Counted from the first letter of the stretch, positions 30,942 to 40,409 are shown. The stretch is DNA of 64,000 nucleotides from a virus (IMGVR_UViG_3300005841_000035:1-64000), one strand, 5' to 3'. Numbers and translations: made by a program. Notes: generated from the sequence alone by a model not told the origin.

Positions 30942-30957
30942 ATTCCAACACTTCTAG
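30927..30957 (+). promoter_or_regulatory. Class B phage promoter of the portal operon
   Basis: TTGACA, 15 bases, ACACTTCT then AGGTAAG and ATG seven bases after ACTTCT. Confidence 0.7.
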
Positions 30958-30962
30958 GTAAG

Positions 30963-33122
30963 ATGCCACTTGCACAGTCATTGCCCGAGCCCTCCTACGC
31001 GAGCGAGCCCCAGGGAGATTTCAAGGGAGCGGTCTCCCCGCCGGACCTTTCGAAGAACCTGAAGCCGGGCAACCGGGCCATCCGCGACGCCGTCCAGGCG
31101 CGAAACATCGTGATGGTGTTGCTTGCCGCGAGCCGGGAGCGTAACATCAAGAACGCGCGCATCCAGGCGAAGGTGAATTCCGAAAAACCGCACCGAACCG
31201 ACGCGCTGGAGAGCGAAGGATTGGCGTGGAAGGCGAACTTCTCGACCAAAGTCCTCGCGATGCTCGTCGAAAAGGTCGCACCGCGGTTCGTGCAGGCCAT
31301 CGAGGGCGTAAAATTTCTCACCAACTCCAAACTTCCCGACGATATCGAAGGTGCCGCGGTCAAAACCGAGGCCTTCCGTCGAGAAATCACGTCACTGTGT
31401 CGCAACCGCGCCGGCTGGCGTGACTTTTTGGGTGACCTCGCGCAGGAGAATGCACTTTTTGGCTGGGCCGTCCTCGCGTGGCTCGATGAATTCAGTTGGA
31501 TGCCGAAATTTTTCCGCCAAGACTTTGCCGCGGTGCCCACCGGGACGAAACCGACTCCCGGAAAAGCGCAGGTCGTGTGTCTCAAGGAAGTTTTTTTGCT
31601 CCACGAGCTGTTCGAACTCATCAAAGACAAGGACGCGGCAAAAACTCGCGGTTGGAACATCGAAAACACGGTCCAGATTATCAACTCGGCGATGCCGCAG
31701 GACCGACGCTCGCAGTATTCCGCCTGGGAACGCGTTTACGAGGACCTGATTCGCGAATCGAACCTCGGATTGTCGCACGAGAGCGGCGCGCGCGTGGTCG
31801 TCGTGTGGCATTTGCTCGCGACGGAGATTGACGGGCAGGTATCGCACTACATTTTCGAAGAAAAGACGTTCACCGAGCTATTCACGAGCGAGGACCAATA
31901 CAAAACGATGGCGGACGCCGCCGCGTTCTTCACTTTTCAGCAAGGCAACGGAACAATTCACGGCTCCAAAGGAATCGGACGCGAACTTTACTCCATTGCC
32001 GGCATCATCGACCGTTCGCGCAACGAAGTTGTGGACCGGCTGAACCTTTCGGGCAAAGTTATCATTCAGGCGGACGAAAAAGTCCTCAAACGCTTCCGAA
32101 TGTCGGTTGTCGGCAACGCGATTCTCATCGCGCAAGGATATAGCGTGCTCGAACGCAAGCTGGACGCCGCGGTTGAACCGTTCGTTCAGCTTGACCAGTT
32201 TTTGACGGGTCTTCTCGACCAGATGGCCGGCGCTACCACGCCGCGCGCGCTCGAGGGCGAGCGCGTGACCAAGGCCGCGGTGGATTTTCTCGCCTCGCGC
32301 GAAGAAGAGACCAAGGACAACGTCATCTCGAGGTTCCTGACGCAGTTTTCTGCGGCGGTGACTACGATTCAGCGGCGCGCGTGCGACCCGAACACTTCCG
32401 AGGACGATGCGAAGGCGATGCAAGAGCGTCTTCTCAAAATAATGTCCAAAGAAGAGTTGAAGATGCTAGCGGAGATGCCTTCGACTGAGACGGTCAAAGA
32501 CTACACCGAGATTAAGCGCCAGCAGGTCGTCATCATCGCGCAAGAAGCCCGCGGCAACCCACTTTACAACGCCAAGGAAATGGAACGGCGCAAACTAATC
32601 GCGCTCGTGGATGAAGAATTCGCGAACTCGGTGTTGCTGCCGGACAACGACCCGACGGAACAGGCCGAGCAGACCCGCGCGCAGATGGTGGAGCTGTCGT
32701 CTCTGATTATTCCGCAAGGGACCGAGGTTCCGGTATCGCCGCGCGACAGTCATCTCATTCACTTGCAGGTTTTGATGCCGGCGCTGGAGTCCACCGCGCA
32801 GCAAGCGGTCCAAGACCCGCACGCCATCCCGACGCTCGTCGCGATTTTGAAACACGCAGCCGCGCACGAACAAATCGGTCTACAGACCGGCGTGGACAAG
32901 GCGGCGATGAAACCTTTCTCGGACATCATCGGAAAACTTACGGCGCAGATGCCGAAACTTATCGAGATGGCCAAGCAAACTGAAATGGCTCAGCAACGTC
33001 AAGCCGAACTGGAAGCAGGGGCGCCTCCTGGACCGACTGACGAAGCTGGCAACCCGATTCCGGGAGCTACTCCGCAAGAAGTGCCGCCCGAACCTGCACC
33101 CGCCCCAGCCCAGACCCTTTAG
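30963..33122 (+). CDS. Portal protein
   Basis: 719 residues, the expected size for a podovirus-type portal. It lies right after the terminase and before the scaffold. The N-terminal two-thirds are mixed alpha/beta with a long helical wing; the C-terminus is Glu/Gln-rich, then a Pro/Ala-rich tail (PPEPAPAPAQTL). The portal forms the DNA entrance ring of the head. The call rests on position, length and overall composition, not on a unique motif. Confidence 0.7.
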   Translation: MPLAQSLPEPSYASEPQGDFKGAVSPPDLSKNLKPGNRAIRDAVQARNIVMVLLAASRERNIKNARIQAKVNSEKPHRTDALESEGLAWKANFSTKVLAMLVEKVAPRFVQAIEGVKFLTNSKLPDDIEGAAVKTEAFRREITSLCRNRAGWRDFLGDLAQENALFGWAVLAWLDEFSWMPKFFRQDFAAVPTGTKPTPGKAQVVCLKEVFLLHELFELIKDKDAAKTRGWNIENTVQIINSAMPQDRRSQYSAWERVYEDLIRESNLGLSHESGARVVVVWHLLATEIDGQVSHYIFEEKTFTELFTSEDQYKTMADAAAFFTFQQGNGTIHGSKGIGRELYSIAGIIDRSRNEVVDRLNLSGKVIIQADEKVLKRFRMSVVGNAILIAQGYSVLERKLDAAVEPFVQLDQFLTGLLDQMAGATTPRALEGERVTKAAVDFLASREEETKDNVISRFLTQFSAAVTTIQRRACDPNTSEDDAKAMQERLLKIMSKEELKMLAEMPSTETVKDYTEIKRQQVVIIAQEARGNPLYNAKEMERRKLIALVDEEFANSVLLPDNDPTEQAEQTRAQMVELSSLIIPQGTEVPVSPRDSHLIHLQVLMPALESTAQQAVQDPHAIPTLVAILKHAAAHEQIGLQTGVDKAAMKPFSDIIGKLTAQMPKLIEMAKQTEMAQQRQAELEAGAPPGPTDEAGNPIPGATPQEVPPEPAPAPAQTL

Positions 33123-33146
33123 CACCCGGTCTAACCCTACAGACCC

Positions 33147-33458
33147 ATGATTACTATCGAGCCCAATAAATGGGACAGCGACGACGCGAAGATTCTCAAG
33201 GATTTTTTCGCCTCCACTACCGGAGCCCTCGCCTTGCAGCATACGCTTTACGCGATGCCGGCATTTTCTGACGCAAGTCCGCACGCGACCCTAGTGTCGT
33301 CATGCCTGCGTGAAGGATTTCAGCGCGCCGTCCAGGCGTTGCTGGATTTACAGACCATCAGACCTCCCCAAGCCGAACCGGAATCAAACTATCCGGACCT
33401 GGAAGACGACAGCAAATGGAACGACGGCGTTCAACCAGCCGCCGACGAAACCTTATAA
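33147..33458 (+). CDS. Hypothetical protein, 103 aa
   Basis: Sits between portal and scaffold; mostly helical N-terminus and acidic C-terminus. Probably a virion assembly accessory. The leader of 24 bases has no Shine-Dalgarno sequence. Confidence 0.55.
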   Translation: MITIEPNKWDSDDAKILKDFFASTTGALALQHTLYAMPAFSDASPHATLVSSCLREGFQRAVQALLDLQTIRPPQAEPESNYPDLEDDSKWNDGVQPAADETL

Positions 33459-33461
33459 CTT

Positions 33462-34766
33462 ATGCCCGCCATCAATAATCCAAACGCTCCCGGCGCAGAC
33501 CAGAGCGCAAACCTTCCGTCAATCTCGGCTGAAACATCGAGCGCGCTCGACGCGCTGTTGAAACAGCAGGAAGACGAAAGCCCCAAGGGTCCAACCGGTC
33601 CAGTCGGTGCCACCGGCAACGTCGGTGACCCCGGCGCTCCTGGGCCGTCCGATAAGCGCGACCCCGCAACCGGAAAGTTTCTTCCGAAGGAGAAGACTGC
33701 ATCAACCGGTCCGTCCGGTGATGAGACCCCGGTGTCCGGTGCAACGCCACCCGCGTCCGGCGCGGCGACCGATGCTTTTGCGGACGTGCAGGCCCCGCAG
33801 TTGAAGGGCAAGTCCGCTGAGGCATTCGAAAACATCAAGCGGCTCGCGAACGAGAAGGTGACCGCCCTCCAATCGGAGCGCGACGCGTTTGAGAAGCAAA
33901 TCAAAGAGCTGAACGAGAAGGCTGGACGGCTCGACCCCAAGGTTGAGGCCGAGTTGAAGGAACTCCGTGAATTTCGTCGCAAGCTCGACGTCGAGGCGGA
34001 CCCCGAATTCAAAAAGTTCGATGAGGAATCGACGACCCAGGCCGAGTCCATTTACGGCAAGCTTTTGTCCGTCGGCGTGCCCGAGCACACCATCGAAAAA
34101 ATCAAATCGATGGGCGGCGTGTTCAAAGTTCAGTGGGACCCGATTTTGGAGAAGCTACCGTCCGCGGCCAAGCGGTTTATCGAAGTGAAGCTGACGCAGC
34201 TCGAGGACCTGAAGGAAAAGAAATCTACGGCCATCGCTACGGCGAAGAAAAACTCGGAAGAGTTTTTGACGCAGCGCGCGCAAGCCGGCGAGACCGCGAA
34301 GAAAGAGTTTCGCGAGAAGGCCGCGACCACGCTCGACGCGATGCTGCCGAAACTGGACTGGTTCGTGGAGAAGAAACCCACCGACAAGTCCACTGACGCG
34401 GAGAAGGCGGCTATCGTGGAGCACAACAAGCTTTTGACGGAAACTAAGCTCGCCATCAAGGACGCTATCGACGACGACAGCGCCGAAATGCGGGCCTTCC
34501 TGGCGGTCGGTCTGGCTCAGTTGTTGAAATTGCGCGCGGACTACTCTTCGGCGACCTCGGCTCACAAATCTGAAGTTGCGAAGTTGAAGGCCGAACTGGA
34601 CGCAGCCAACACGCTGCTGGAAAAAGTGAAGAAGGGTTCGACGAACCGTCTTCGCGACACGACCGCGGTGGCTTCTGTTCCCGCCGCCGGCGCCGGAAGC
34701 ATCAACGAGAAACCTGCGGACGCACTCGACCGGGCGCGCGCTGAGGTAGAAGCCCGACGCGGCTAA
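33462..34766 (+). CDS. Scaffold-like protein with an internal collagen-like insert
   Basis: 434 residues. Residues 43-64 are Gly-X-Y triplets (GPTGPVGATGNVGDPGAPGP), then a disordered stretch, then from about 118 to the end a highly charged helical protein with heptads, typical of scaffolding proteins. Position between portal and the glycan cassette before the major capsid gene supports the role. A collagen-like patch in a scaffold is unusual. Confidence 0.65.
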   Translation: MPAINNPNAPGADQSANLPSISAETSSALDALLKQQEDESPKGPTGPVGATGNVGDPGAPGPSDKRDPATGKFLPKEKTASTGPSGDETPVSGATPPASGAATDAFADVQAPQLKGKSAEAFENIKRLANEKVTALQSERDAFEKQIKELNEKAGRLDPKVEAELKELREFRRKLDVEADPEFKKFDEESTTQAESIYGKLLSVGVPEHTIEKIKSMGGVFKVQWDPILEKLPSAAKRFIEVKLTQLEDLKEKKSTAIATAKKNSEEFLTQRAQAGETAKKEFREKAATTLDAMLPKLDWFVEKKPTDKSTDAEKAAIVEHNKLLTETKLAIKDAIDDDSAEMRAFLAVGLAQLLKLRADYSSATSAHKSEVAKLKAELDAANTLLEKVKKGSTNRLRDTTAVASVPAAGAGSINEKPADALDRARAEVEARRG

Positions 34767-35560
34767 TGAGTCAGGTCTGCATTTGTCTGCCTTCGTATAA
34801 GACGATGGAGCCACGGATGGCTTTCAGCGTCATGGGGCTGATTCATAACGGCAAGGGCCGGACCGCGGAGATGCTGGATTTTGGGGACGCCTTCGTGGTG
34901 CATTCCCGGAACAAGCTCGCCGCGGGCTTTTTGCAGACCAAAATGGAGTGGATGCTGACAATCGACGACGACATGGTCGTGCCCTGGGGGAATGCAAAAC
35001 TTTTTAATTCGTTTACTCGTTTCAATCTCGCTGAGCGTTTTGCCGGACGCAATACCCTCGACCGGCTTCTGTCTCATGGCAAAACTTTGGTGGGAGGTCT
35101 TTATTTCGGGCGCTGGCGACATGGCAAAGCGATGTATGGCGAGGGTTCGGACCCGGACGAATTGCGTTACGCCAAGCGCGGACCATATGACCTCATCAAA
35201 CCCACCCGATGGGTCGGGACCGGATGCATGTTGATTCACCGGTCCGTGCTGCTCGACATCGAGAAAGAATTCCCGCACCTCGCGCGCGGCAAAGACGGCA
35301 AGGGTGGTCAGTGGTTCACATCCAGTGAGCACGACCTCCGTCACGCTTTTGAAGTAGTCAAGGATTGGCCGGATGCGGCCGAGGCGATGAAGTATCTTCG
35401 TGCTGCCGCGTCGAAGTCGAAACGACACTCGAGCCTGGGCATGGGCGAAGACGTTCAATTTTGTATCCGCGCCACGCAGGCCGGACATCAGCCGTATGTG
35501 GACATGGGTCTGCTCTGCGGCCACATCGGAACCTACTGTTATGGCGAACCAACCAAATAA
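34766..35560 (+). CDS. Glycosyltransferase-like protein (GT-A fold)
   Basis: 264 residues. TIDDDM (D67-D69) is the metal-binding DxD region after a VCICLPSYKTMEP start typical of family 2-like enzymes. VGGLYFG, TRWVGTGCMLIHRS and GMGEDVQFC match later elements. It starts on the last base of the scaffold gene. Likely transfers a sugar from a nucleotide sugar to a phage or host acceptor. Confidence 0.7.
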   Translation: MSQVCICLPSYKTMEPRMAFSVMGLIHNGKGRTAEMLDFGDAFVVHSRNKLAAGFLQTKMEWMLTIDDDMVVPWGNAKLFNSFTRFNLAERFAGRNTLDRLLSHGKTLVGGLYFGRWRHGKAMYGEGSDPDELRYAKRGPYDLIKPTRWVGTGCMLIHRSVLLDIEKEFPHLARGKDGKGGQWFTSSEHDLRHAFEVVKDWPDAAEAMKYLRAAASKSKRHSSLGMGEDVQFCIRATQAGHQPYVDMGLLCGHIGTYCYGEPTK

Positions 35561-36290
35561 GCTTCTCATCGCCTTCGTCTACTGGGAGCAGGACCGCGCG
35601 CAATCGAGCAAGCTTGCACGGTTGGTGGCGGACCTGGAACCGCGGCTGTCGGAAAACGCGGACGTGCTTTTCTCTGCGCGGTTTGACTGCACGCACGACA
35701 CTTCAACCATTGAATATGTTGCCCGAAAATTCAACGTTCACACGAACATTTGCCGGGGACGCCGCGGCCGTGGTTGGCCCGCCGGCTGCAACGACCTAGC
35801 TTTCGGCACACTCGACTACGTATACAGTCACGCTGCGATTCGGCGGATTTCGCCTTACAAGGCTGTGGCACTTCTTGAAGCGGACAGCGCGCCGCTGCGG
35901 CCTGGGTGGATAGAGGAAATCTCGAACGCCTGGGATGAGGCGAACAAGGTGAAGCCAATTCGCGTGTTCGGCCCGTTGCTCCCGAGCGGAGTCAAGGAAG
36001 CGGGGAACCAGCACATCAACGGAAACTGTTTGGTCTCGGGCGACATGCCTTTTCTGCATTGGTTCACTCGCAAGGTCGGCGGCTGCAATCCGCACGCGGG
36101 CTGGGACTGGTGCATGGCGCCGCAGTTCAAGCGTATGGGCTGGGCCGACTGCAAGCAGATGAAATCTTGGTGGCGCTGCCCACAGGTGTCGCAGGAGCAG
36201 TATGAATCGCTGTTGGCCGACGGCACGGTTTATCTGCACGGCTGCAAGACCGATGACGTATTCAACCTCGTTCGAAAGAGGTGGCTATGA
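35541..36290 (+). CDS. Glycosyltransferase-like protein
   Basis: 249 residues. KLLIAFVYWEQDRAQ start and VALLEADSAPLRPGW (an acidic DxD-like region) suggest a second GT-A-like enzyme. RCPQVSQEQYESLLADGTVYLHGCKTDD forms the end. The ATG lies 20 bases inside the previous gene. Substrate unknown; assignment is weaker than for its neighbours. Confidence 0.5.
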   Translation: MANQPNKLLIAFVYWEQDRAQSSKLARLVADLEPRLSENADVLFSARFDCTHDTSTIEYVARKFNVHTNICRGRRGRGWPAGCNDLAFGTLDYVYSHAAIRRISPYKAVALLEADSAPLRPGWIEEISNAWDEANKVKPIRVFGPLLPSGVKEAGNQHINGNCLVSGDMPFLHWFTRKVGGCNPHAGWDWCMAPQFKRMGWADCKQMKSWWRCPQVSQEQYESLLADGTVYLHGCKTDDVFNLVRKRWL

Positions 36291-36838
36291 GCAAAGAATT
36301 TCCTCGCACGTTAATCCCGACGGAGTGCATAAGCTTCCCCCGCTGTGGTCATCACGCGCTAACTAACGTGCTGGGGCATTATTTTGCGGAGAACTTTCAT
36401 TACGGCGAGCTGTATCGGGACGGAACTCCCATCGGGCCGGATTCTCCGACTAATTGGCAGAAGAACCACGATTTCAATCTGGACACGCCGATTCTGCCGG
36501 ACCGAAACTATATCGTGCAGATTCGCAACCCGCTCGAGGCGATTGAATCGTGGGAAGTCCTGGACAAGCGCGTGGCCGGGCGTGTGGTGGATACGTGCGA
36601 GAACCGCATCGAGTTTTATTCGAAGTTCGTTAAGAAGTGGATTTATGGACTTGTCCCGTGGCGGCTTGTGGTGTGGTATGAGGACCTGATGGCGCGACCG
36701 TTGCCGACGGTCACGAGCGTGATTCAATTTGTGACGCGGACACAGAACGTGGACGTGGCACGGCTTCAGGAATCGCTTACGGCGTTCCCCCTGGAGCGGA
36801 GGACCCAAACATGCCCGACGAAATACAACAAAGCGTGA
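36287..36838 (+). CDS. Sulfotransferase-like protein
   Basis: 183 residues. SFPRCGHHALTNVL (16-29) matches the 5'-phosphosulfate-binding loop of sulfotransferases (SFPRSGxHW-type), and YIVQIRNPLEAIESWE carries the 3'-phosphate RNP motif. It is shorter than classical enzymes. Such an enzyme would transfer sulfate from PAPS to a sugar or protein. ATGA overlap with the upstream gene, and a 28-base overlap with the next. Confidence 0.7.
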   Translation: MSKEFPRTLIPTECISFPRCGHHALTNVLGHYFAENFHYGELYRDGTPIGPDSPTNWQKNHDFNLDTPILPDRNYIVQIRNPLEAIESWEVLDKRVAGRVVDTCENRIEFYSKFVKKWIYGLVPWRLVVWYEDLMARPLPTVTSVIQFVTRTQNVDVARLQESLTAFPLERRTQTCPTKYNKA

Positions 36839-37530
36839 ACAAGTTGGTGGTGACCATTCATGGTTACGCTGGCGACGCCCATCAAATCAACGACCTTCGA
36901 CCGGTATACGAGCACCACAAGGCGCCAATCGTGGTGATGACGCCGGACGACTCCCGCATTGAATCGTTCGGTCCGCACATCTGCCGTTTCGGCGGCAAGC
37001 GGCAATACATCGGCGAGGACAGCCTTAAGCGGCAGGTCCGTCACTGGGAAATGATGCTCGATTTCAACGCGACCCATTTTCTGTCAAACGACTCCGATAG
37101 CTTTTGTCTGGCCCCGGAGCTTCCCGAGTATCTCTACAAGGAAGACGTGCTGTGGAGCAACGAGGTGTCCGACATGATGCACCTTCGCAAGCCGGAATAC
37201 AAGTGGCCGCGCCTCGCGTTCCAGCCGCCATACTTTTGGTCGCGGGGAATTGTTGAGCGGTTGGTAAAGGCCGCGCCGCTGGTGAAGATTGACATGCAGA
37301 CGCCCTTCATCGACTGGTTCGTGATGGCGGTCGCCGTCGCCGGCGGCATCCCGCACAAGTCATTTCCGGACGGGTTCAGTTGTGGGACAGCCAATCCGCA
37401 CGGCCTGAAGGTGATGACGGACCAAGTCTGGAGGCACGGGAAAATTTTTGTCCACGCGGTCAAGAATGCATCAATTCGCCGTCAGCTCGAATATGCGCGC
37501 GGGCAGTTTCTGAAGAGGAAAAGAAAATGA
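36811..37530 (+). CDS. Glycosyltransferase-like protein
   Basis: 239 residues. LSNDSDSF (D94, D96) is a DxD-type region after a beta-alpha start. The end is basic (RGQFLKRKRK). It is probably a third nucleotide-sugar transferase of the cassette. Substrate unknown. Confidence 0.5.
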   Translation: MPDEIQQSVNKLVVTIHGYAGDAHQINDLRPVYEHHKAPIVVMTPDDSRIESFGPHICRFGGKRQYIGEDSLKRQVRHWEMMLDFNATHFLSNDSDSFCLAPELPEYLYKEDVLWSNEVSDMMHLRKPEYKWPRLAFQPPYFWSRGIVERLVKAAPLVKIDMQTPFIDWFVMAVAVAGGIPHKSFPDGFSCGTANPHGLKVMTDQVWRHGKIFVHAVKNASIRRQLEYARGQFLKRKRK

Positions 37531-38465
37531 ACAAGGACTCTGTAATTTATGTGGCCGGGCATCGTGGTCTTGTGGGTGACGCAATTACGCGCCTGCTTCG
37601 CTCGCGCGGTCACACGCGCATCGTTACGGCTACGCGGGAGCAGGGCGACCTCACGGACCCGGTCTTCGTGAAGTGGTTCTTCTCCGTCTACAAGCCGGAG
37701 TATGTTTTTGTGGCGGCGGCGCACGTCGGGGGCATCCTGGCGAATGACCAGAACAAGGTGGACTTTATCACGAAGAACCTCGCCATCCAAAACAACATCA
37801 TCCTCAACGCCGCGGAGTATGGGACGAAAAAACTCCTGTTCCTCGGCAGCTCGTGCATCTACCCGCGTGACGCGGAGCAGCCCATCAAGCCCCAGGCGCT
37901 TTTGACCGGGCCATTCGAACCGACGACCGAGGCGTATGGAATTGCCAAGGTGGCCGGCATTCGGCTGTGCCAGTATCTGCGCGACGAGAAGGGTCTCAAC
38001 TTCATCTGCGCGATGCCGTGCAATCTCTATGGCCCAGGCGACCGGTTCGACAGCGTTCGCTCGCACGTCGTCCCTGGTCTCATCACGCGCATGCTCCACG
38101 CGAAAAAAATGGGGATGCCCGAGTTTGCGGTGTGGGGAGATGGCTCGGCCCAGCGCGAGCTTTTGTATGCGGACGACCTCGCCCGCGCGTGCTCGCTTTT
38201 GATGGACGAATACAACGGGCGCGAGGTGGTGAACACCGGCAGCAGTGACGAGTGGACCATCAAGGCCATCGCGGACGAGGTGCGCAAGGTGGTAGGATAC
38301 ACGGGCTACCTGCATTTCGATTCGGACAAGCCGACGGGCGTCCCCAGGAAGGTCCTGGACAACACCGTCATTCGGTCGCTCGGGTGGTCGCCGCAGATGC
38401 CGTTTCCCGAGGGGCTTCAGAAGACCGTTACGGCGTATCGCCAACGGCTGTCGATTCTTCGTTGA
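37527..38465 (+). CDS. fcl: GDP-L-fucose synthase-like epimerase/reductase
   Basis: 312 residues, short-chain dehydrogenase fold. GHRGLVG (11-17) binds NADP, GSSCIYPR carries catalytic serines 108-109, and YGIAK (Y137, K141) is the YxxxK pair. AAHVGGILAN is typical of GDP-fucose synthase, which turns GDP-4-keto-6-deoxymannose into GDP-L-fucose. The precursor enzyme (GDP-mannose dehydratase) is not in the window, so the host or another part of the genome must supply it. ATGA overlap with the upstream transferase. Confidence 0.85.
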   Translation: MNKDSVIYVAGHRGLVGDAITRLLRSRGHTRIVTATREQGDLTDPVFVKWFFSVYKPEYVFVAAAHVGGILANDQNKVDFITKNLAIQNNIILNAAEYGTKKLLFLGSSCIYPRDAEQPIKPQALLTGPFEPTTEAYGIAKVAGIRLCQYLRDEKGLNFICAMPCNLYGPGDRFDSVRSHVVPGLITRMLHAKKMGMPEFAVWGDGSAQRELLYADDLARACSLLMDEYNGREVVNTGSSDEWTIKAIADEVRKVVGYTGYLHFDSDKPTGVPRKVLDNTVIRSLGWSPQMPFPEGLQKTVTAYRQRLSILR

Positions 38466-38493
38466 CATTTTCGATTTGGGGCGCACTGGTAAG
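38462..38493 (+). promoter_or_regulatory. Class A phage promoter of the HNH gene
   Basis: TTGACA, 15 bases, GCACTGGTAAG, GTG six bases after ACTGGT. The TGA in TTGACA is the stop of the fucose-synthase gene. Confidence 0.7.
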
Positions 38494-38496
38494 AAT

Positions 38497-38949
38497 GTGA
38501 ACGAGAAATATGACCACTGTTCTCGCTGCCACGCGCGACGGAAATATCCGGGGCGAGACTGTTGCAAGGAATGCTTGGTGCGGCATGCCCGAAGAAATTG
38601 TCTTCGTCGAGCCCGCCGAAAGGAACGTTACGCAACAGACCCCGCCTTCAGAATTCGGACAGCTCTGTCCACTCGAATAAACAGCGCGCTGCGGGGCACC
38701 CTTAAAAAGGTGGCGAACACAGAAAAATTGTTGGGTTGCTCTTTCGCGCACTTCCGAGAATACATGGAAGGCCTGTTCAAACCGGGGATGACCTGGGAAA
38801 ACTACGGGGAGTGGCAGGTGGACCACAAAATTCCGTGTGTGAATTTTGACTTGGCGAAAGAATCCGAGCAATACCGATGTTTCCATTACAGCAATTTGCA
38901 ACCCCTTTGGGCAGAGGATAATCTGCGAAAGGGATGGAAAAGTAGTTGA
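38497..38949 (+). CDS. HNH homing endonuclease
   Basis: 150 residues. An N-terminal zinc-ribbon-like CSRC...CCKEC, then QVDHKIPCVNF (D109, H110), FHYSNLQPLW (H130, N133) and EDNLRKG (N142) form a phage HNH nuclease. The GTG start at 38497 is favoured by the class A promoter just upstream. It stands alone between the glycan cassette and the major capsid gene, as a free-standing mobile intergenic endonuclease would. Confidence 0.8.
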   Translation: MNEKYDHCSRCHARRKYPGRDCCKECLVRHARRNCLRRARRKERYATDPAFRIRTALSTRINSALRGTLKKVANTEKLLGCSFAHFREYMEGLFKPGMTWENYGEWQVDHKIPCVNFDLAKESEQYRCFHYSNLQPLWAEDNLRKGWKSS

Positions 38950-38977
38950 CAATTTTGATTTTCCATGCACTTCTTCT
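38946..38977 (+). promoter_or_regulatory. Class B phage promoter of the major capsid gene
   Basis: TTGACA, 15 bases, GCACTTCTTCTG. The TGA in TTGACA is the HNH stop. The downstream half lies within a CCATGCAC/GTGCATGG hairpin (38963-38985). Confidence 0.65.
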
Positions 38978-39128
38978 GTGCATGGACCTTAATCGGCTTC
39001 TCTGGTCCGGAAGCAATCGGCCTAATCTGTCTGCGGCTGGCCGGCGCTGACAGGGTAACTTCGCAGCCCCATTGCGAGGAAAAAAACCGTAAGTGGTTTA
39101 TACCACTTAAATTAGAAAGGCTCTCAAA
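38978..39128 (+). promoter_or_regulatory. Structured 5' leader of the major capsid gene
   Basis: About 150 bases without a gene. Just before the start is a perfect AAGTGGT-TTAT-ACCACTT hairpin (39091-39108), then GAAAGG, which can pair with 16S rRNA, ten bases before ATG. This is the only long leader seen among the class B genes. Confidence 0.5.
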
Positions 39129-40409
39129 ATGAGTGCTGATTGCAATGCGCCCGACGTAATCTCGGAAATCGCCCAAAAGGACGTTTCTCGATTGGTCGGC
39201 ACGGTCGCGAAGACTCTCGCGGCCAACAGCGTATTCATTAACGTCATCGGCGGCGGGGTGTTCCCGTCCGGCGTGTCGGATGAAATTCGCTTCCCCGTTC
39301 AAATGCAAGCCGCCCCTGGCGACTCGCTGGCCCTCCCCACATTCCAGTGTGATACGGAGGTCTGCGGAACCAACGGAATCCAGGACCTTACTGACGCGAT
39401 TGACTTTACCGCTCGCTTGGAAACCAAGCGTGGCCGCGGTCCCCGCGTCTGTGTAAAGAAGGGCTACGCGGCTTTTAAAAGCTCGTATCTCTCTGCGGAA
39501 GACTCACTTAGGAAGCTCGTCACGCAGTATGTCAACGCTGACATCCGCGCCCAGCTCTACCTGCGCAGCGCCTCGAAGTTCAACGCCGTCGCCGGCTACG
39601 ATTTCGATTCTCTGTTCACCGGTGGTGTTGAGACGGACCTAGGCGTCCAGTTCGCCCCACTGTTGCCCACGGGTCCGCTGAGTTTCAAAGCTCTGCACTA
39701 TCTGACTCGCTTCGTCAAGGAAGCGTTGTTCGCGTCGATGTTCGACAGCGAAGGCAAAGGGATGCCCCACGCTCGCTTCATCGGCAGCTCCGACATCATC
39801 GAGAGCTTCCGCAATGAAATCGGCGTGAAGGAAATCCTCATCGGTTTGACGACCGGTGGATACAAGCTGGGCGAGCAGTCCGTTTCTGCTTACCAGTTCG
39901 AAGAGGCGCCCGCTTACCGCGGTATCGCTTTCGGTGTGGACCAACGTCCGCTCCGTGCCACGGGTTTTGACGGCGACGGCAACCTCATCCTGGTTGACCC
40001 CGTCGTGAACGTCCCGAACCTCACCAAGAACACGGCGTATGCCAAGGTCAATCCCGCGTGGTTGGCTGCGGACTACGAAGTCGGGTTCTTGATGTTCGAC
40101 AACACTTTCAACCGGCTGGTTCCGGAGAAGTATGTCGGCGAAGGCACCTTCAAGTTCGCGCCCCAGTTGCACATGGGCGAACTCGAATGGCATTACATCG
40201 TGGACAACGACTGTAATCAGTTCGGCGACTTCGGTTGGCACAAGTATCAGATTACTCGTGCGTATCAGCCGATTCGTCCTCAGCACGTTGTGCCCATCCT
40301 GTATCGGCGCTGCCAAGCGGACCTCGGTCTGCCCGACTGCACCGTGACGGATAGCTCGAGCTTCTCCGGAAGCGACGCGTTTGCCACCTTGGGAGTCTGC
40401 GACTCCTAA
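39129..40409 (+). CDS. Major capsid protein
   Basis: 426 residues, with its own late promoter, a clear ribosome-binding site, and a strong terminator after it, as expected for the most abundant virion protein. The sequence is beta-rich with a long helix-bearing middle and a Cys/Ser-rich end; it has HK97-like length. No defining motif was read, so the call rests on position, expression signals and size. Confidence 0.7.
   Translation: MSADCNAPDVISEIAQKDVSRLVGTVAKTLAANSVFINVIGGGVFPSGVSDEIRFPVQMQAAPGDSLALPTFQCDTEVCGTNGIQDLTDAIDFTARLETKRGRGPRVCVKKGYAAFKSSYLSAEDSLRKLVTQYVNADIRAQLYLRSASKFNAVAGYDFDSLFTGGVETDLGVQFAPLLPTGPLSFKALHYLTRFVKEALFASMFDSEGKGMPHARFIGSSDIIESFRNEIGVKEILIGLTTGGYKLGEQSVSAYQFEEAPAYRGIAFGVDQRPLRATGFDGDGNLILVDPVVNVPNLTKNTAYAKVNPAWLAADYEVGFLMFDNTFNRLVPEKYVGEGTFKFAPQLHMGELEWHYIVDNDCNQFGDFGWHKYQITRAYQPIRPQHVVPILYRRCQADLGLPDCTVTDSSSFSGSDAFATLGVCDS

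Noticed and set aside
37482-38567. Minus-strand ORF of 361 codons opposite GDP-fucose synthase
   Set aside because: The plus strand has unambiguous catalytic motifs; the antisense product is Arg-rich shadow sequence.
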